From: Lingula anatina
Taxonomy: Eukaryota; Brachiopoda; Lingulata; Lingulida; Lingulidae
Reading direction: 5' to 3'
Length of the DNA stretch: 64,000 nt
Assembly (NCBI RefSeq): GCF_001039355.2
Contig: NW_019774637.1
Coordinates: 431,132-495,131, forward strand
Below, piece after piece: positions 26,360 through 38,234 of the stretch; position 1 is the first letter of the stretch, and every line of letters begins with the position of its first letter. The notes under the pieces were generated by a model, which was not told the DNA's origin, made no database searches, and saw nothing but the letters and a program-made list of their open reading frames with translations. A program made the translations under genes and the position numbers.

Positions 26360-28520
26360 NATATTTATTATGGCGCTAAACAAAAGCGGGCAGAACTTAT
26401 TACGGTGCTTGAGAATGATTGCAGACGTTTCTCTAACGATTACCATTAGAGGTCGCTTCCGATGATAATGACGCCGAGAAAATTCCAAACGAACATTCGC
26501 AGCTTTTTTTTTTCCGTCCACACTTGTCACATGTTTGCCTAACATCTGAGGGTTCTCGGGAAATTGAAGTTCGGAAACTAGGTCTAAGTCGAATTTCTCG
26601 AAGACAGGGCATGTTCTATACATATGCTTATGGTTGCCTGAGAGATGCGTTGCTGTCGTTTATTTATTGCAATTTGTAGACAAACGCTAGCCTATTGCTT
26701 AAAATTGATCCAGTAAGATCTTCATAAGCCAAGTAAAAGGGCGGTACGAAATCTAAAAGAAATATGTAATTTTATAACAGTAATTGTTTTTGGTGACATG
26801 CCAAACACACGCCTAGATAAGGCCTGTTCCACAAAACGATGCATGACGTGCACATAAAGAATGTATGAAAAACCATAGTGACTTCATCATTAGAACCAAC
26901 ATGGTTTCAATTTTTTACGGATGGATAATTAGGCCAACATTAGACATGTAGCCTATACCGAGTACAGATGAGATTAACCTCAAATATAACATTTCCAGCC
27001 TTTGAAATTATGAGCGCATCGAGACGTGCAAATATTACAATAACGACCAAGATTCTAATGTTGATAAATTACGAATCTACTACATTACAATTTTCAAGTC
27101 TTATAAACGCATTATGTGCAGTGTACATTCGTTGTCACTCAAGCGTCGCTTTGGGGGCATACATGCCAATTCCTCAGTTTTGATATTTCACAATGATGTA
27201 AGATATTCATACAATTCTCAACTTGTCTTTATATCAATTTCCATTGTTTCCAAAACGATAAGGTGCGGGAATTGAAATTTAAGAGTTATATGTTTTCAGC
27301 CAATAATTCAGGCGATTTGGTAATAGCATAGGAAGAAACGTCTTCCCCTACTCGCGTATGGTCTTTTCTATTACCTTCTCCGTATTAACTGAATGTGTAC
27401 ATAGTTTTAAGTTAATCATATTTATGTTATTATTTAACTTGAATGACATCTATTCTTCTTTTCTCATAGATGTTTACCACTGAATAAATATGTACAGATA
27501 AACCGAACATTTTCTATTTGTTTTTGATATTGATAACTATAAAAGTGGATCAGAAATTAGTATTATTTGATAAAATCGAGATCGCTTTTGTGGTTTTAAG
27601 CAGTTTAAAATATTGCTTTTTCTCTTGCTTAAATGGCCTGTCTCAATTTGAATTCGTGTCTCAAAATAATCGAATAAGAATTTGGAATAAGTTGTCTCGT
27701 CAGAAAAGCATACTTACCCTTTGTATCTCAAAGGTCTTCTTATGTTCATATTTATTATATAACTGATTAGCAATATCTGCACAAGGATGTTTGAGCTCAA
27801 CGCTAATCATACGCCAGTTATAACCTATTAGGGTTCGCTCCCAATGAAACTATCGTTCTGTGTAGATCGATCCAGCTCCGCAGAGGCTCTCGCTGATTGC
27901 AATCAGATTAACATATCTCTTTGTGGGGCCGAGTACAATACAGAAAAGCTGGTAATTATACGGGTACGTTAGAAACAAGAGGAGGCGTGTTCACTTGTTA
28001 ATCTGATTGCATTCAGCGAGTCTCAATCTTTGTAACACGATAATTTAATTGGGTATGGGTCCTTGGTCTTGAACTTTTCCCTCGAGCTGTTCAGATAGCC
28101 CCTCCTTTTTTTCAAGTCCCAGGTCAGAAATGGGGTTCGTGTTACCGAAACTTAAAAAAAGTGTAGTAAGTTTTGACTATTCTATCAGTATTATAGCGCG
28201 ATTTGTCACTTGATGGATTATGGTCCTCGACGCAATGACCAAGTCACATCTAGCACATTGGTTTAGTTCGAAATTTGTGAAGGTGGGCTTGAGTTTCGGG
28301 CACCTAAACCAATTACTCTTCTTTCAATATAATGCAGATAAATCTTAGTCAGTCAATAGTACCCACAGCTTCAAAAATCCCGCTACTACGGGTGACTTTT
28401 CTCTTTTGACGTGTTGAATTCGTCAAAGATTTGATGGCGTTAATTGTACATAAACCCTTCGTGACAGATTGCAAGCACTTCCTTGGCCATGCTGGGAAAC
28501 AAATAACTCAAATATACGAA

Positions 28521-29345
28521 AACGAATGTGGGCTCTCGTGGGTCCTAGCAAGTTACCTTTTGCATAAAAATACGGTATACTTTATAAAGTTTACATTAAG
28601 TGGTCGATTTAAAACGAACATATTGCTGGTCTTTAGAATAAAGTCTGCGTGGTCAATATAATATTTCTTTTCTTTTCACTTAAAAGTCCTTATATTGGTG
28701 CCACAGATCCTAAACTACGATTGAGCCATAGCTAACTCCGTATGTACTGCATTTCATCAAAATGTGCAATCATCTCGGTGAAATTATCAGAGAGAATTTT
28801 TTTATTTTTTTCAAAAGTTCCGTCGCCTCTTTTGCTTTTAACGGGCATTCATTTTGTCTTTTTAAGCCCCACTGAGCTATCTTGGGCCCTTGCTTCTAAA
28901 GACCGTTCATATGTTCATACAGAACCCGTGGCAAGTCCGCAGTCGACATTTGAAAGAGTAAAGACTACTCAATACTAAAACCGCCCAGGTGTGAACAGCT
29001 GTGGACCTCATCGTGCTCTATAACGTCAAAGGTGAAACCAAACGTTATCTCAGTGCAAAACAGAATGAAAATAAAAGCATCTGAAGTCATCTTACTCGGA
29101 ACTTTCCGCGGAGGCCCATCAATGAAAGCGACACGACCGAACTTGAATTGATACCTGTTAACCGTGTTCAGCAGAAAAACTATATCTTCTAGGCGGAATT
29201 AGTTGCCAATTATGTTTAACTAAAATTTATCCGTCCCTGCAATTGCTTCAATGGAAATCGCACCAGCAATTACACATTTGATTTTTTTTATTATTCCATC
29301 TTCTCAGAGTGTCCCTTGAACTAAAAAACGCCAGTTGTAAACCGC
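28521..29345. repeat. ~0.8-kb direct repeat, unit 1 (haplotig copy)
   Basis: Begins AACGAATGTGGGCTCTCG and ends TTGTAAACCGC. It is repeated in the same direction at 29948-30752, with the equivalents in the other haplotype at 35960-36765 and (truncated) 37594-38003. The region between the units holds two tRNA-like modules. No transposase or reverse transcriptase frame is seen. Confidence 0.7.
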
Positions 29346-29625
29346 TTCTGATCCTATTGTACTCTTTAATATCATAGGTATAGCCAAAATTATTAATCTA
29401 AGCATAAATCAAACTCCGAGCTCCGTGTCGGGTTCTCAAACACGGCTTCCTGTACATCATGGAATTTGCCGTTCATGATAAACCATGGTCGAGGACTGGG
29501 GTTGAGTTTGATGAAATACAGCACCCGGATTATCGATTGGGTCAACAGATATATACATGTGCACCCAATCTGGCCCTTTCTGTGACAAGGTAGAAAGTTT
29601 CCATCTGATCGTCGTGTATCAACGA

Positions 29626-29755
29626 AGCTACCGTGGCTCCGTGGTGGCTTTGCTGACTAGGATACCGGCAGACACTCGTAGACTGGTTCGAGTCCCAGTA
29701 GAAGTAAATGTCCTTTTTGGGCAGACTTTATTTAAAAAAAAATTGCGATTGATTA
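29626..29755 (+). repeat. tRNA-derived SINE module 1 (haplotig copy)
   Basis: A perfect B box GGTTCGAGTCC at about 29687 follows an A-box-like TGGCTCCGTGGTGGC at about 29634, with tRNA-like spacing. It is followed by a short tail ending in an A run (about 29735-29743). Related copies lie at about 37043-37170 and 37266-37389. Confidence 0.6.
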
Positions 29756-29796
29756 CTATAAGAGGAAACTCGTAAGTAGGGAGGGTGGGCGGGTCT

Positions 29797-29945
29797 GTCA
29801 CGGCGCAGTCGGTAGCGTGCATGGATGCAAATAGGCAATCCAAAGCGTCATCAACGATGATAACGCAAAGTCACGAGCTCGAATCCAAGATGAGGCACGT
29901 CACTCCAGCACGACAACCACTGGGCCCCTGAATCGGGATATCACG
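29797..29945 (+). repeat. tRNA-derived SINE module 2 (haplotig copy)
   Basis: An A-box-like GGCGCAGTCGGTAGCG at about 29807 and a degenerate B box (GAGCTCGAATCC) at about 29876. The copy at about 37437-37590 keeps the better B box GAGTTCGAATC. It lies about 100 bp downstream of module 1 in the same orientation. Confidence 0.6.
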
Positions 29946-29947
29946 AG

Positions 29948-30752
29948 AACGAATGTGGGCTCTCGTGGGTCCTAGCAAATTACCTTTTGCATAAAAATAC
30001 GGTATACTTAAGAAAGTTAACATTAAGTGGTCGATTTAAAACGAACATATTGCTGGTCTTTAGAATATAAAGTCTGCGTGGTCAATATAATATTTCCTTT
30101 CTTTTCACTTAAAAGTCCTTATGTTGGTGCCACAGATCTTGAACTTCAGTTGAGCCATAGCGAACTCCGTATGTACTGCATTTCATCAAAATGTGCCATC
30201 ATCTCGGTGAGATTATCAGAGAGAATTTTTTTATTTTTTTCAAAAGTTCCGTCGCCTCTTTTGCTTTTAACAGGCATAACTGTGCTATCTTGGGCCCTTG
30301 TTTCTAAAGACCGTTCATATGTTCATACAGAACCCGTGGCAAGTCCGCAGTCGACATTTGAAAGAGTAAAGACTACTCAATACTAAAACCGCCCAGGTGT
30401 GAACAGCTGTGGACCTCGTGCTCCATAACGTCAAAGGTGAAACCAAACGTTATCTCAGTGCAAAACAGAATGAAAATAAAAGCATCTGAAGTTCATCTTA
30501 CTGGGAACTTTCCACGCAGACCCATCACTGAAAGCGACACGACCGAAATTGAATTGATACCTGTTAACCGTGTTCAGCAGAAAAACTATACCTTCTACGC
30601 GGAATTATTTGCCAATTATGTTTTACTAAAATTTATTCGTCGCTTCAACTGCTTCAATGGAAATCGCACCAGCAATTACACATTCGATTTTTTTTTATTC
30701 TTCCATCTTCTTAGGGTGTCCCTTGAACTAAAACACACCTGTTGTAAACCGC
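29948..30752. repeat. ~0.8-kb direct repeat, unit 2 (haplotig copy)
   Basis: Second direct copy of 28521-29345, at a period of 1427 bp. Small indels distinguish it, for example the loss of about 16 bases near 30275. Confidence 0.7.
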
Positions 30753-30921
30753 AGTGACAAGTTAGTTCCATTTCCCGAGGAAGATGCCCCCTCCCCACCT
30801 TCAAAAATAACCTCCCGTTACACAAATTGCTTTTGGGTAGCAGTGTCATAGCAGGATAATGGTCTGTAAATGATTTTATTGGAAAAGATGTAATATGTAG
30901 GCATGGATCAAGCATATTTAG

Positions 30922-30927
30922 TTTATT
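30922..30927 (-). terminator. Distal poly(A) signal of DNAJA2 (haplotig copy)
   Basis: TTTATT on the + strand is AATAAA on the minus strand, about 1.07 kb downstream of the stop codon. It is matched at 38229-38234 in the other copy. Conservation in both alleles is supportive, but usage is unproven. Confidence 0.4.
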
Positions 30928-31999
30928 TCCAATAATAAAAAGGAATACAATTCATTCAATGACTTTTGCAGACAAGTGATTCTTAAATATTGTGAACTAT
31001 ACACATATAATACACACATTGTCCCGTAAAATGGCAAATGAATATCTGTGTCATTTCATCCCATCACACCCCCTGTAACAGTTTAAATAGCACTTCACTT
31101 CACGGCATCGTACATATAAGCACATTAACTATTTAGTAAAGATTTGAATTGTAGCATCATCATTATTCAACGGTGTTAGGTATATGTTAGCAACTTGGTT
31201 TCTAGGATATTTTTTAGATACTTTAGTTACCTGTGTAGCAAAAAATATCCACCCAAACTTAGGACCACATAGAACCTTTGTGGAAAATTGCCTCAATTTG
31301 CAAAATGATAGAAGATTTTATCTACGATCTGTAGAACTGGTCGGGTGCATCACCGGTAAAACCCAGGGCGAACAGAATTTTTTGAAAAAATTAGTGACAA
31401 AGTTTCCATTATGGAACATACCATGACAACCTATTGACATGCAATTCACAATTTTTGAGACAAAAAACTTTTGTGTAAGCAATGAGAGAGAGAGAGAGGG
31501 GGGAGGGGAGAGGGAGGGCAAGCAAGTAGGAAGAGAAACAAAACAACAGGTATGTGTTATCTGAAAGAAAAGTCACTGCTTTCCAGCTTAATGTGTATCA
31601 TCAACACGTCCTCCACTAATGAAAGCACTTGATACATAAAGTTCACGTCCACTTTCAGGTTTCTGTTTCAGATTCAGTTTTAAATCCAACTCCCAGGTAA
31701 TTATCTTCCCCAATCCATGTAGTCAGAGGAAGTATATAAAGTAGGTGATTCTAAATATGAAGTCCTCCTTTGCTTCAATTCACTCTATTTCTATTGCATG
31801 GTAAAATCTCAGAACAGAATTCCATTATCCTCCTCCACTATCTCAACTAAATGAGACTTGTAGATGGCGCCTCCATCCAGCACAAGCTTGTCATAAAATC
31901 CTGTAATCATTGTGTTATTAAATTATCATTAAATACCATCCTCATCAAAGATGTCTTTATTACCTAATCCTCAAAGTATTCCTAGAACAGAATTTCACG

Positions 32000-32191
32000 T
32001 TATTGATGTGCACACTGCACCCGAGGTCCTCCGTGTCCTCCTTCATCATCATCGTCCGATTCGTACGCCTCTCCCCGCCTTCCTGCTCCGCCCATTTTGG
32101 AGGCGTCATATTCCACCAGGTCCACTTCCTCCACATGTTCTCCGGTAGGAGCGTGAAATGGAGGCCGCGCTGGGAGCAATTTTTCCAATTT
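32000..32191 (-). CDS. DNAJA2: DNAJA2 exon 10, second (haplotig) copy
   Basis: Same 64 codons as 39311-39502: [11 protein letters not shown], an acidic DDDDEGG stretch and the C-terminal VQCAHQ before TAA. The differences from the other copy that I noted (an arginine and a histidine codon) are silent. The copy is orphaned: exons 1-7 are not repeated with it. Confidence 0.85.
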   Translation of the reverse strand, partial: KLEKLLPARPPFHAPTGEHVEEVDLVEYDASKMGGAGRRGEAYESDDDDEGGHGGPRVQCAHQ

Positions 32192-32561
32192 CTGAAATGC
32201 AAAAGGAAAGTACTGTCCAGTTTGGTAGTGAGAAAGTTTTCTTCTTTAAAATATAATTTCAGCACCAATAAATCACGTTTCTCCATATTGCATTTGATGA
32301 TTATCACAAAATAAAAGAAATCAACTTGAAGACATTTTTTTTCTCATGGAATATTCTATGGAAAAATATTTTGTGGACATATTCTCTCTTATATTGTTGA
32401 ATTTAAATTCACTTTTTCCATTCACTTAAAACAATGCATCAAATGCATATTCAAGCTCCATTTATTCACCGCATTTGACATTAAACTTATAATTCACACA
32501 ATTTGCTTCATTTTGAAGACTTTTCAGCTGGGTTTTAGGAACCAAACAAGACTTGGCTCAC

Positions 32562-32689
32562 CTTAAGTTCATCCCCTTTCAAGAAACCATTTGTGGGGAA
32601 TGTGATCTCAAATTTAATATAAAGATTTCCTTTCTCAAAGGGATTCCTGTGATGTGGCATCCCCTCACCAATCACTGCCTTCATGGAGC
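32562..32689 (-). CDS. DNAJA2: DNAJA2 exon 9, second (haplotig) copy
   Basis: The same 128-nt exon as 39873-40000, with the same phases (1 in, 0 out) and the same protein ([19 protein letters not shown]). The changes noticed are synonymous. Confidence 0.85.
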
Positions 32690-33146
32690 CTGGAATAGAA
32701 AGTGAAACTGGTTTTTAACTCGACATTTAATCTATCAATTAATGTTCTGTATCATAAATTTTAATTTTTTTTTTAAAGATTGACATGCTAATATCATTAG
32801 ATGAATATTCAAATGATTGAAATTTATAATTAGACTGATGATTTATTTCCTCTTAACTACCATCCAGTACAACCATAATTCCAATAGATATCTTCCTTAA
32901 CTTCATTTTAAAATTCTAGAGCATGTACCAGCCACACCTACATCATACTAATCAGAATTCATGACAGCGAATTTAGGTCTACCTCTAGAGTCAGAAAACT
33001 TGTTTCTTTCAATCATTCATACCAATTCAAAATACCCCCATAAGAATCAAATATTTTGGATTCTCCACAGCATTTGGCAAATTTTAATTTTTTTTTTGTT
33101 GGAGGGGGGGGGGATTGATAGGGGGTGGATGAACTGTATCACCTAC

Positions 33147-33345
33147 CAGGCTCTATCACCTGTCCCTGGGGGTGTTTGATCACCAACTCCCTGTTGTCCA
33201 GGTGCTTCAGTACAAACTCAAAGCCACACAAGGCCTCAGTGATGCCTATCTTGTGTGAGCAGTAGAGGTCAGCTCCGTTCCTTGTGAAAGTTTCATGGTC
33301 TTTGAGCTGTAGCACGATGACCACATCTCCTGCTTCCATGCCGGG
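33147..33345 (-). CDS. DNAJA2: DNAJA2 exon 8, second (haplotig) copy
   Basis: The same 199-nt exon as 40464-40662, encoding [18 protein letters not shown] and the beta-rich substrate-binding region. The substitutions noticed are silent. Confidence 0.85.
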
Positions 33346-33819
33346 CTGAAAAAAATCCATCAGATGTGATTCATTTACTTATATGTATTTCTTAATTCTA
33401 TTTATCTTATTTAATTAATCTTAATTCTGCATTATTTACATATTTTTTTAGTCCAGTCTCTTACATTTTGGTGCCTAAAGAATCTAAAACAATGTTCATG
33501 GAAGAAAACAAGACCAACTCTGACTCAGGATGTCAAAAGAGTCAAACTGGAAGAATATATCTCACGCTGGCATATACAGCCATTCAGCCTTCCTGTAAAG
33601 CTGCAAGTAATCAGTCATTAATAAGCTTTATGCTAGTGAAAATATAACATTTGGAAGTCAACAAAGACACTTGGCTCATTCCCAATGAAACCATCAGTCT
33701 ATGTAGAGTGATGCAGCTCCATGATGACTCTCACAGAATACAATCAGATTAATATATTAACAGTCCTCCTCCTGGCATTAAGTAGAAAACAGAAAAGCTG
33801 TTGATTATACCAGTATGTN

Positions 33820-35857
33820 AAATTTATTATGGCGCTAAACAAAAGCGGGCAGAACTTATTACGGTGCTTGAGAATGATTGCAGACGTTTCTCTAACGATC
33901 ACCATTAGAGGTTGCTTTCGATGATAATGACGCCGAGAAAATTCCAAACGAACATTCGCAGCTTTTTTTTTCCGTCCACACTTGTCACATGTTTGCCTAA
34001 CATCTGAGGGTTCTTGGGAAATTGAAGTTCGGAAACTAGGTCTAGGTCGAATTTCTCGAAGACAGGGCATGTTCTATACATATGCTTATGGTTGCCTGAG
34101 AGATGCGTTGCTGTAGTTTATTTATTGCAATTTGTAGATAAACGCTAGCCTATTGCTTAAAATTGATCCAGTAAGATCTTCATAAGCCAAGTAAAAGGGC
34201 GGTACGAAATCTAAAAGAAATATGTAATTTTATAACAGTAATTATTTTTGGTGACATGCCAAACGAACGCCTAGATAAGGCCTGTTCCACAAAGCGATGC
34301 ATGACGTGCACATAAAGAATGTATGAAAAACCATAGTGACTTCATTATTAGAACCAACATGGTTTCAATTTTTTACGGATGGGAAATTAGGCCAACATAA
34401 GACATGTAGCCTATACCGAGTACAGATGAGATTAACCTCAAATATAAAATTTCCAGCTTTCGAAATAACGAGTGCATCAAGACTTGCAAATAACGGCCAA
34501 GATTCTGATGTTGATAAATTACGAATCTACTACATTACAATTTTCAAGTCTTATGCATTATGTGCAGTGTACATTCGTTGTCACTCAAGCGTCGCTTTGG
34601 GGGCATACATGCCAATTCCTCAGTTTTGATGTTTCACAATGATGTAAGATATTCATACAATTCTCAACTTGTCTTTATATCAACTGCCATTGTTTCCAAA
34701 ACGATACGGTGCGGGAATTGAAATTTAAGAGTTGTATGTTTTCAGCCAATAATTCAGGCGATTTGGTAATAGCATAGGAAGAAACGTCTTCCCCTACTCG
34801 CGTATGGTCTTTTCTATTACCTTCTCCGTATTAACTGAATGTGTACATAGTTTTAAGTTAATCATATTTATGTTATTATTTAACTTGAATGACATCTATT
34901 CTTCTTTTCTCATAGATGTTTACCACTGAATAAATATGTACAGGTAAACCGAACATTTTCTATTTGTTTTTGATATTGATAACTATAAAAGTGGGGCAGA
35001 AAATAGTATTATTTGATAAAATGGAGATCGCTCTTGTGGTTTTAAGCAGTTTAAAATATTGCTTTTTCTCTTGCTTAAATGGCCTGTCTCAAGTTGAATT
35101 CGTGTCTCAAAATAATCGAATAAGAATTTAGAATAAGTTGTCTAGTCAGAAAAGTATACTTACCCTTTGTATCTCAAAGTTCTTCTTATATTCATATTTA
35201 CTACAACTGATAAACAACATCTACACGAGGATGTTTGAGCTCAACGCTAACCATACACTAGTTATAACCCTTTAGGGTTGGTTCACAATGAATCTATCGT
35301 CCTACGTAGATCGATCCAACTCTGCTGAGACTCTCGCTGACTGCAATCAGATTACACACCTCTTCCTGACGTCGAGTACAATACAGAAAAGCTGGTCGTT
35401 ATACTGGTACGTTAGAAACAAGAGGAGGCGTGTTCACTTGTTAATCTGATTGCATTCAGCGAGTCTCAATCTTTGAAACACAATAATTTAATTGGGTATG
35501 GGTCCTTGGTCTTGAATTCTTCCCTCGAGCTGTTCAGATAGCCCCTCCTTTTTTCAAGTCCCAGGTCAGAAATGGGGTTCGCGTTAGCGAAACTTAAAAA
35601 AGTGTAGTAAGTTTTGACTATTCTATCAGTATTATATAGCGCGATTTGTCACTTGATGAATTATGGTCCTCGACGCAATGACCAAGTCACATCTAGCACA
35701 TTGGTTTAGTTCGAAATTTGTGAAGGTGGGCTAGAGTTTCGGGCACCTAAACCAATTACTCATCTTTCGATATAATAAATCCTAATCAGTCAAAAGTACC
35801 CACAGTTTCAAAAATTCCTGCTACCACGGATGACTTTTCTCTTTTGACGTGTTGAAT
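33820..35857. repeat. Repeated block, copy C (same length as 24322-26359)
   Basis: Starts immediately after the n at 33819 and repeats copy A over 2038 bp, then continues into unique-haplotype sequence. Merging on this overlap would remove 26360-35857 from the assembly and leave one copy of DNAJA2 exons 8-10. Confidence 0.9.
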
Positions 35858-35959
35858 TCGTCAAAAAATTTGATGGCGTTTACTGTACGTACACCCTTCG
35901 TGACAGATTGCAAGCACCTCTTTGGCCATGCTGGGAAACAAATAACTCAAATATTCCAA

Positions 35960-36765
35960 AACGAATGTGGGCTCTCGTGGGTCCTAGCAAATTACCTTTT
36001 GCATATAAATACGGTATACTTTAGAAAGTTTACATTAAGTGGTCGATTTAAAACGAACATATTGCTGGTCTTTAGAATAAAGTCTGCGTGGTCAATATAA
36101 TATTTCTTTTCTTTTCACTTAAAAGTCCTTATATTGGTGCCACAGATCTTGAACTTCAATTGAGCCATAGCTAACTCCGTATGTACTGCATTTCATCAAA
36201 ATGTGCAATCATCTCGGTGAGATTATCAGAGAGAATTTTTTTTATTTATTTCAAAAGTTCCGTCGCCTCTTTTGCTTTTAACGGGCATAACTGTGATGTC
36301 TTGGGCCCTTGCTTCTAAAGACCGTTCATATGTTCATACAGAACCCGTGGCAAGTCCGCAGTCGACATTTGAAAGAGTAAAGACTACTCAATACTAAAAC
36401 CGGCCAGGTGTGAACAGCTGTGGACCTCATCGTGCTCTATAACGTCAAAGGTGAAACCAAACGTTATCTCAGTGCAAAACAGAATGAAAATAAAAGCATC
36501 TGAAGTCATCTTACTCGGAACTTTCCACGCAGACCCATCAATGAAAGCGACACGACCGAAAATGAATTGATACCCGTTAACCGTGTTCAGCAGAAAAACT
36601 ATATCTTCTAGGCGGAATTATTTGCCAATTATGTTTAACTAAAATTTATCCGTCGCTGCAATTGCTTCAATGGAAATCGCACCAGCAATTAGACATTTGA
36701 TTTTTTCTTATTATTCCATCTTCTTAGGGTGTCCCTTGAACTAAAACACACCTGTTGTAAACCGC
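35960..36765. repeat. ~0.8-kb direct repeat, unit 1 (main haplotype)
   Basis: Allelic partner of 28521-29345, in the repeat-rich region downstream of DNAJA2. Confidence 0.7.
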
Positions 36766-36946
36766 TTCTGATCCTATTGTACTCTTTAATATCATAGGTA
36801 AAGCCAAAATTATTAATCTAAGTATAAATCAAACTCCGAGCTCCGTGTCGGGTTCTCAAACACGTCTTCCTGTACATCATGGAATTTGCCGTTCATTATA
36901 AACCATGGTCGAGGACTGGGGTTGAGTTTGATGAAATACGGCACCC

Positions 36947-37395
36947 GGATTATCGATTGGGTCAACAGATATATACATGTGCACCCAATCTGGCCCTTTC
37001 TGTGACAAGGTTGAAAGTTTCCATGCATCTGATCGTCGTGTGTCAACGAAGCTGCCGTGGCTCCGTGGTGGCTTCGCTGACTGGGATAACGGCAGACGCT
37101 CGTAGACTGGTTCGAGTCCCAGCAGAAGTAAATGTCATTTTTGGGCAGACTTTATTAAAAAAAAAAAAAANGGATTATCGATTGGGTCAGCAGATATATA
37201 CATGTGCACCCAATCTGGCCCTTTCTGTGACAAGGTTGAAAGTTTCCATCTGATCGTCGTGTGTCAACGAAGCTGCCGTGGCTCCGTGGTGGCTTTGCTG
37301 ACTAGGATACCGGCAGACACTCGTAGACTGGTTCGAGTCCCAGCAGAAGTAAATGTCCTTTTTGGGCAGACTTTATTTAAAAAAAAAATTGCGAT
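36947..37395 (+). repeat. SINE module 1 twice, around the n at 37171
   Basis: 36947-37170 and 37172 to about 37395 are direct near-copies at an offset of about 225 bp, both starting GGATTATCGATTGGGTCA and both carrying GGTTCGAGTCC. They differ at several sites and by a 4-base indel. The single n between them suggests another unmerged contig-end overlap. Confidence 0.7.
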
Positions 37396-37436
37396 TGATT
37401 ACTATAAGAGGAAACTAGTAAGTAGGGAGGGTGGGC

Positions 37437-37590
37437 GGGTCTGTCACGGCGCAGTCGGTAGCGTGCATGGATGCAAATGAGCAATCCAAAGCGTCATCAA
37501 CCATGGTAACGCAAAGCCACGAGTTCGAATCTCGGATGAGGCACGTCACTCCACCACGATAACGACTGGGCCCATGAATCGGGATGTCAC
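37437..37590 (+). repeat. tRNA-derived SINE module 2 (main haplotype)
   Basis: An A-box-like GGCGCAGTCGGTAGCG at about 37448 and a B box GAGTTCGAATC at about 37521. It resembles a tRNA gene 5' domain joined to a diverged 3' domain, with no intact acceptor-stem pairing that I can verify. Confidence 0.6.
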
Positions 37591-37593
37591 GAG

Positions 37594-38003
37594 AACGAAT
37601 GCGGGCTGTCGTGAGTCCTAGCAAATTACCTTTTGCATATAAATACGGTATACTTTAGAAAGTTTACATTAAGTGGTTGATTTAAAACGAACATATTGCT
37701 GGTCTTTAGAATAAAGCCTGCGTGGTCAATATAATATTTCTTTTCTTTTCACTTAAAAGTCCTTATATTGGTGCCACAGATCTTGAACTTCAATTGAGCC
37801 ATAGCTAACTCCGTATGTACTGCATTTCATCAAAATGTGCAATCATCTCGGTGAGATTATCAGAGAGAATTTTTTTATTTATTTCAAAAGTTCCGTCGCC
37901 TCTTTTGCTTTTAACGGGCATTCATTTTACTTTTTAAGCCCCACTGTGCTATCTTGGGCCCTTGCTTCTGTTAACCGTGTTCAGCAGAAAAACTATATCC
38001 TCT
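37594..38003. repeat. Truncated ~0.8-kb direct repeat, unit 2
   Basis: Matches the start of the repeat unit, then skips an internal part (jump near 37970 to the CTGTTAACCGTGTTCAGCAG segment) and stops. The other haplotype keeps the full unit, so this is an allelic deletion or an assembly break. Confidence 0.6.
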
Positions 38004-38228
38004 TGAAATGAAGGCAACATTCTAATAGATTTTGGAGAAGCACAAACGTGATTAGTGACAAGATAGACAGTTCCATTTCCCCGAGGAAGATGCCCCCTCC
38101 CCACCTTCAAAAAATTACCTCCCGTTACAGAAATTGCTTTTGGGTAGCAGTGTCATAGCAGGATAATTGTCTGTAAATGATTTTATTGGAAAAGATGTAA
38201 TACGTAGGCATGGATCAAGCATATTTAG

Positions 38229-38234
38229 TTTATT
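38229..38234 (-). terminator. Distal poly(A) signal of DNAJA2
   Basis: AATAAA on the minus strand, about 1.08 kb after the stop codon and conserved in the haplotig. A closer AATAAA lies at 39267-39272, about 40 nt after the stop, so alternative 3' UTR lengths are possible. Confidence 0.4.

Larger units (their letters stand above)
26361..33818. other. Alternative haplotig inserted between two n gaps
   Basis: This 7.46-kb block aligns collinearly with 33823 to about 41133 at an offset drifting from 7459 to about 7317. It includes the repeat-rich 5' half, the DNAJA2 3' UTR and DNAJA2 coding exons 10, 9 and 8. Divergence is a few percent in introns and synonymous only in the three exons. Both edges are single-n joins. 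It is best read as the second allele of one locus rather than a tandem duplication. Confidence 0.85.

Noticed and set aside
28521-30752. LTR retrotransposon interpretation of the direct repeats
   Set aside because: No TG...CA termini agreed between units, no primer-binding site or polypurine tract was clear, and the 600-bp interior has no gag or pol frame.
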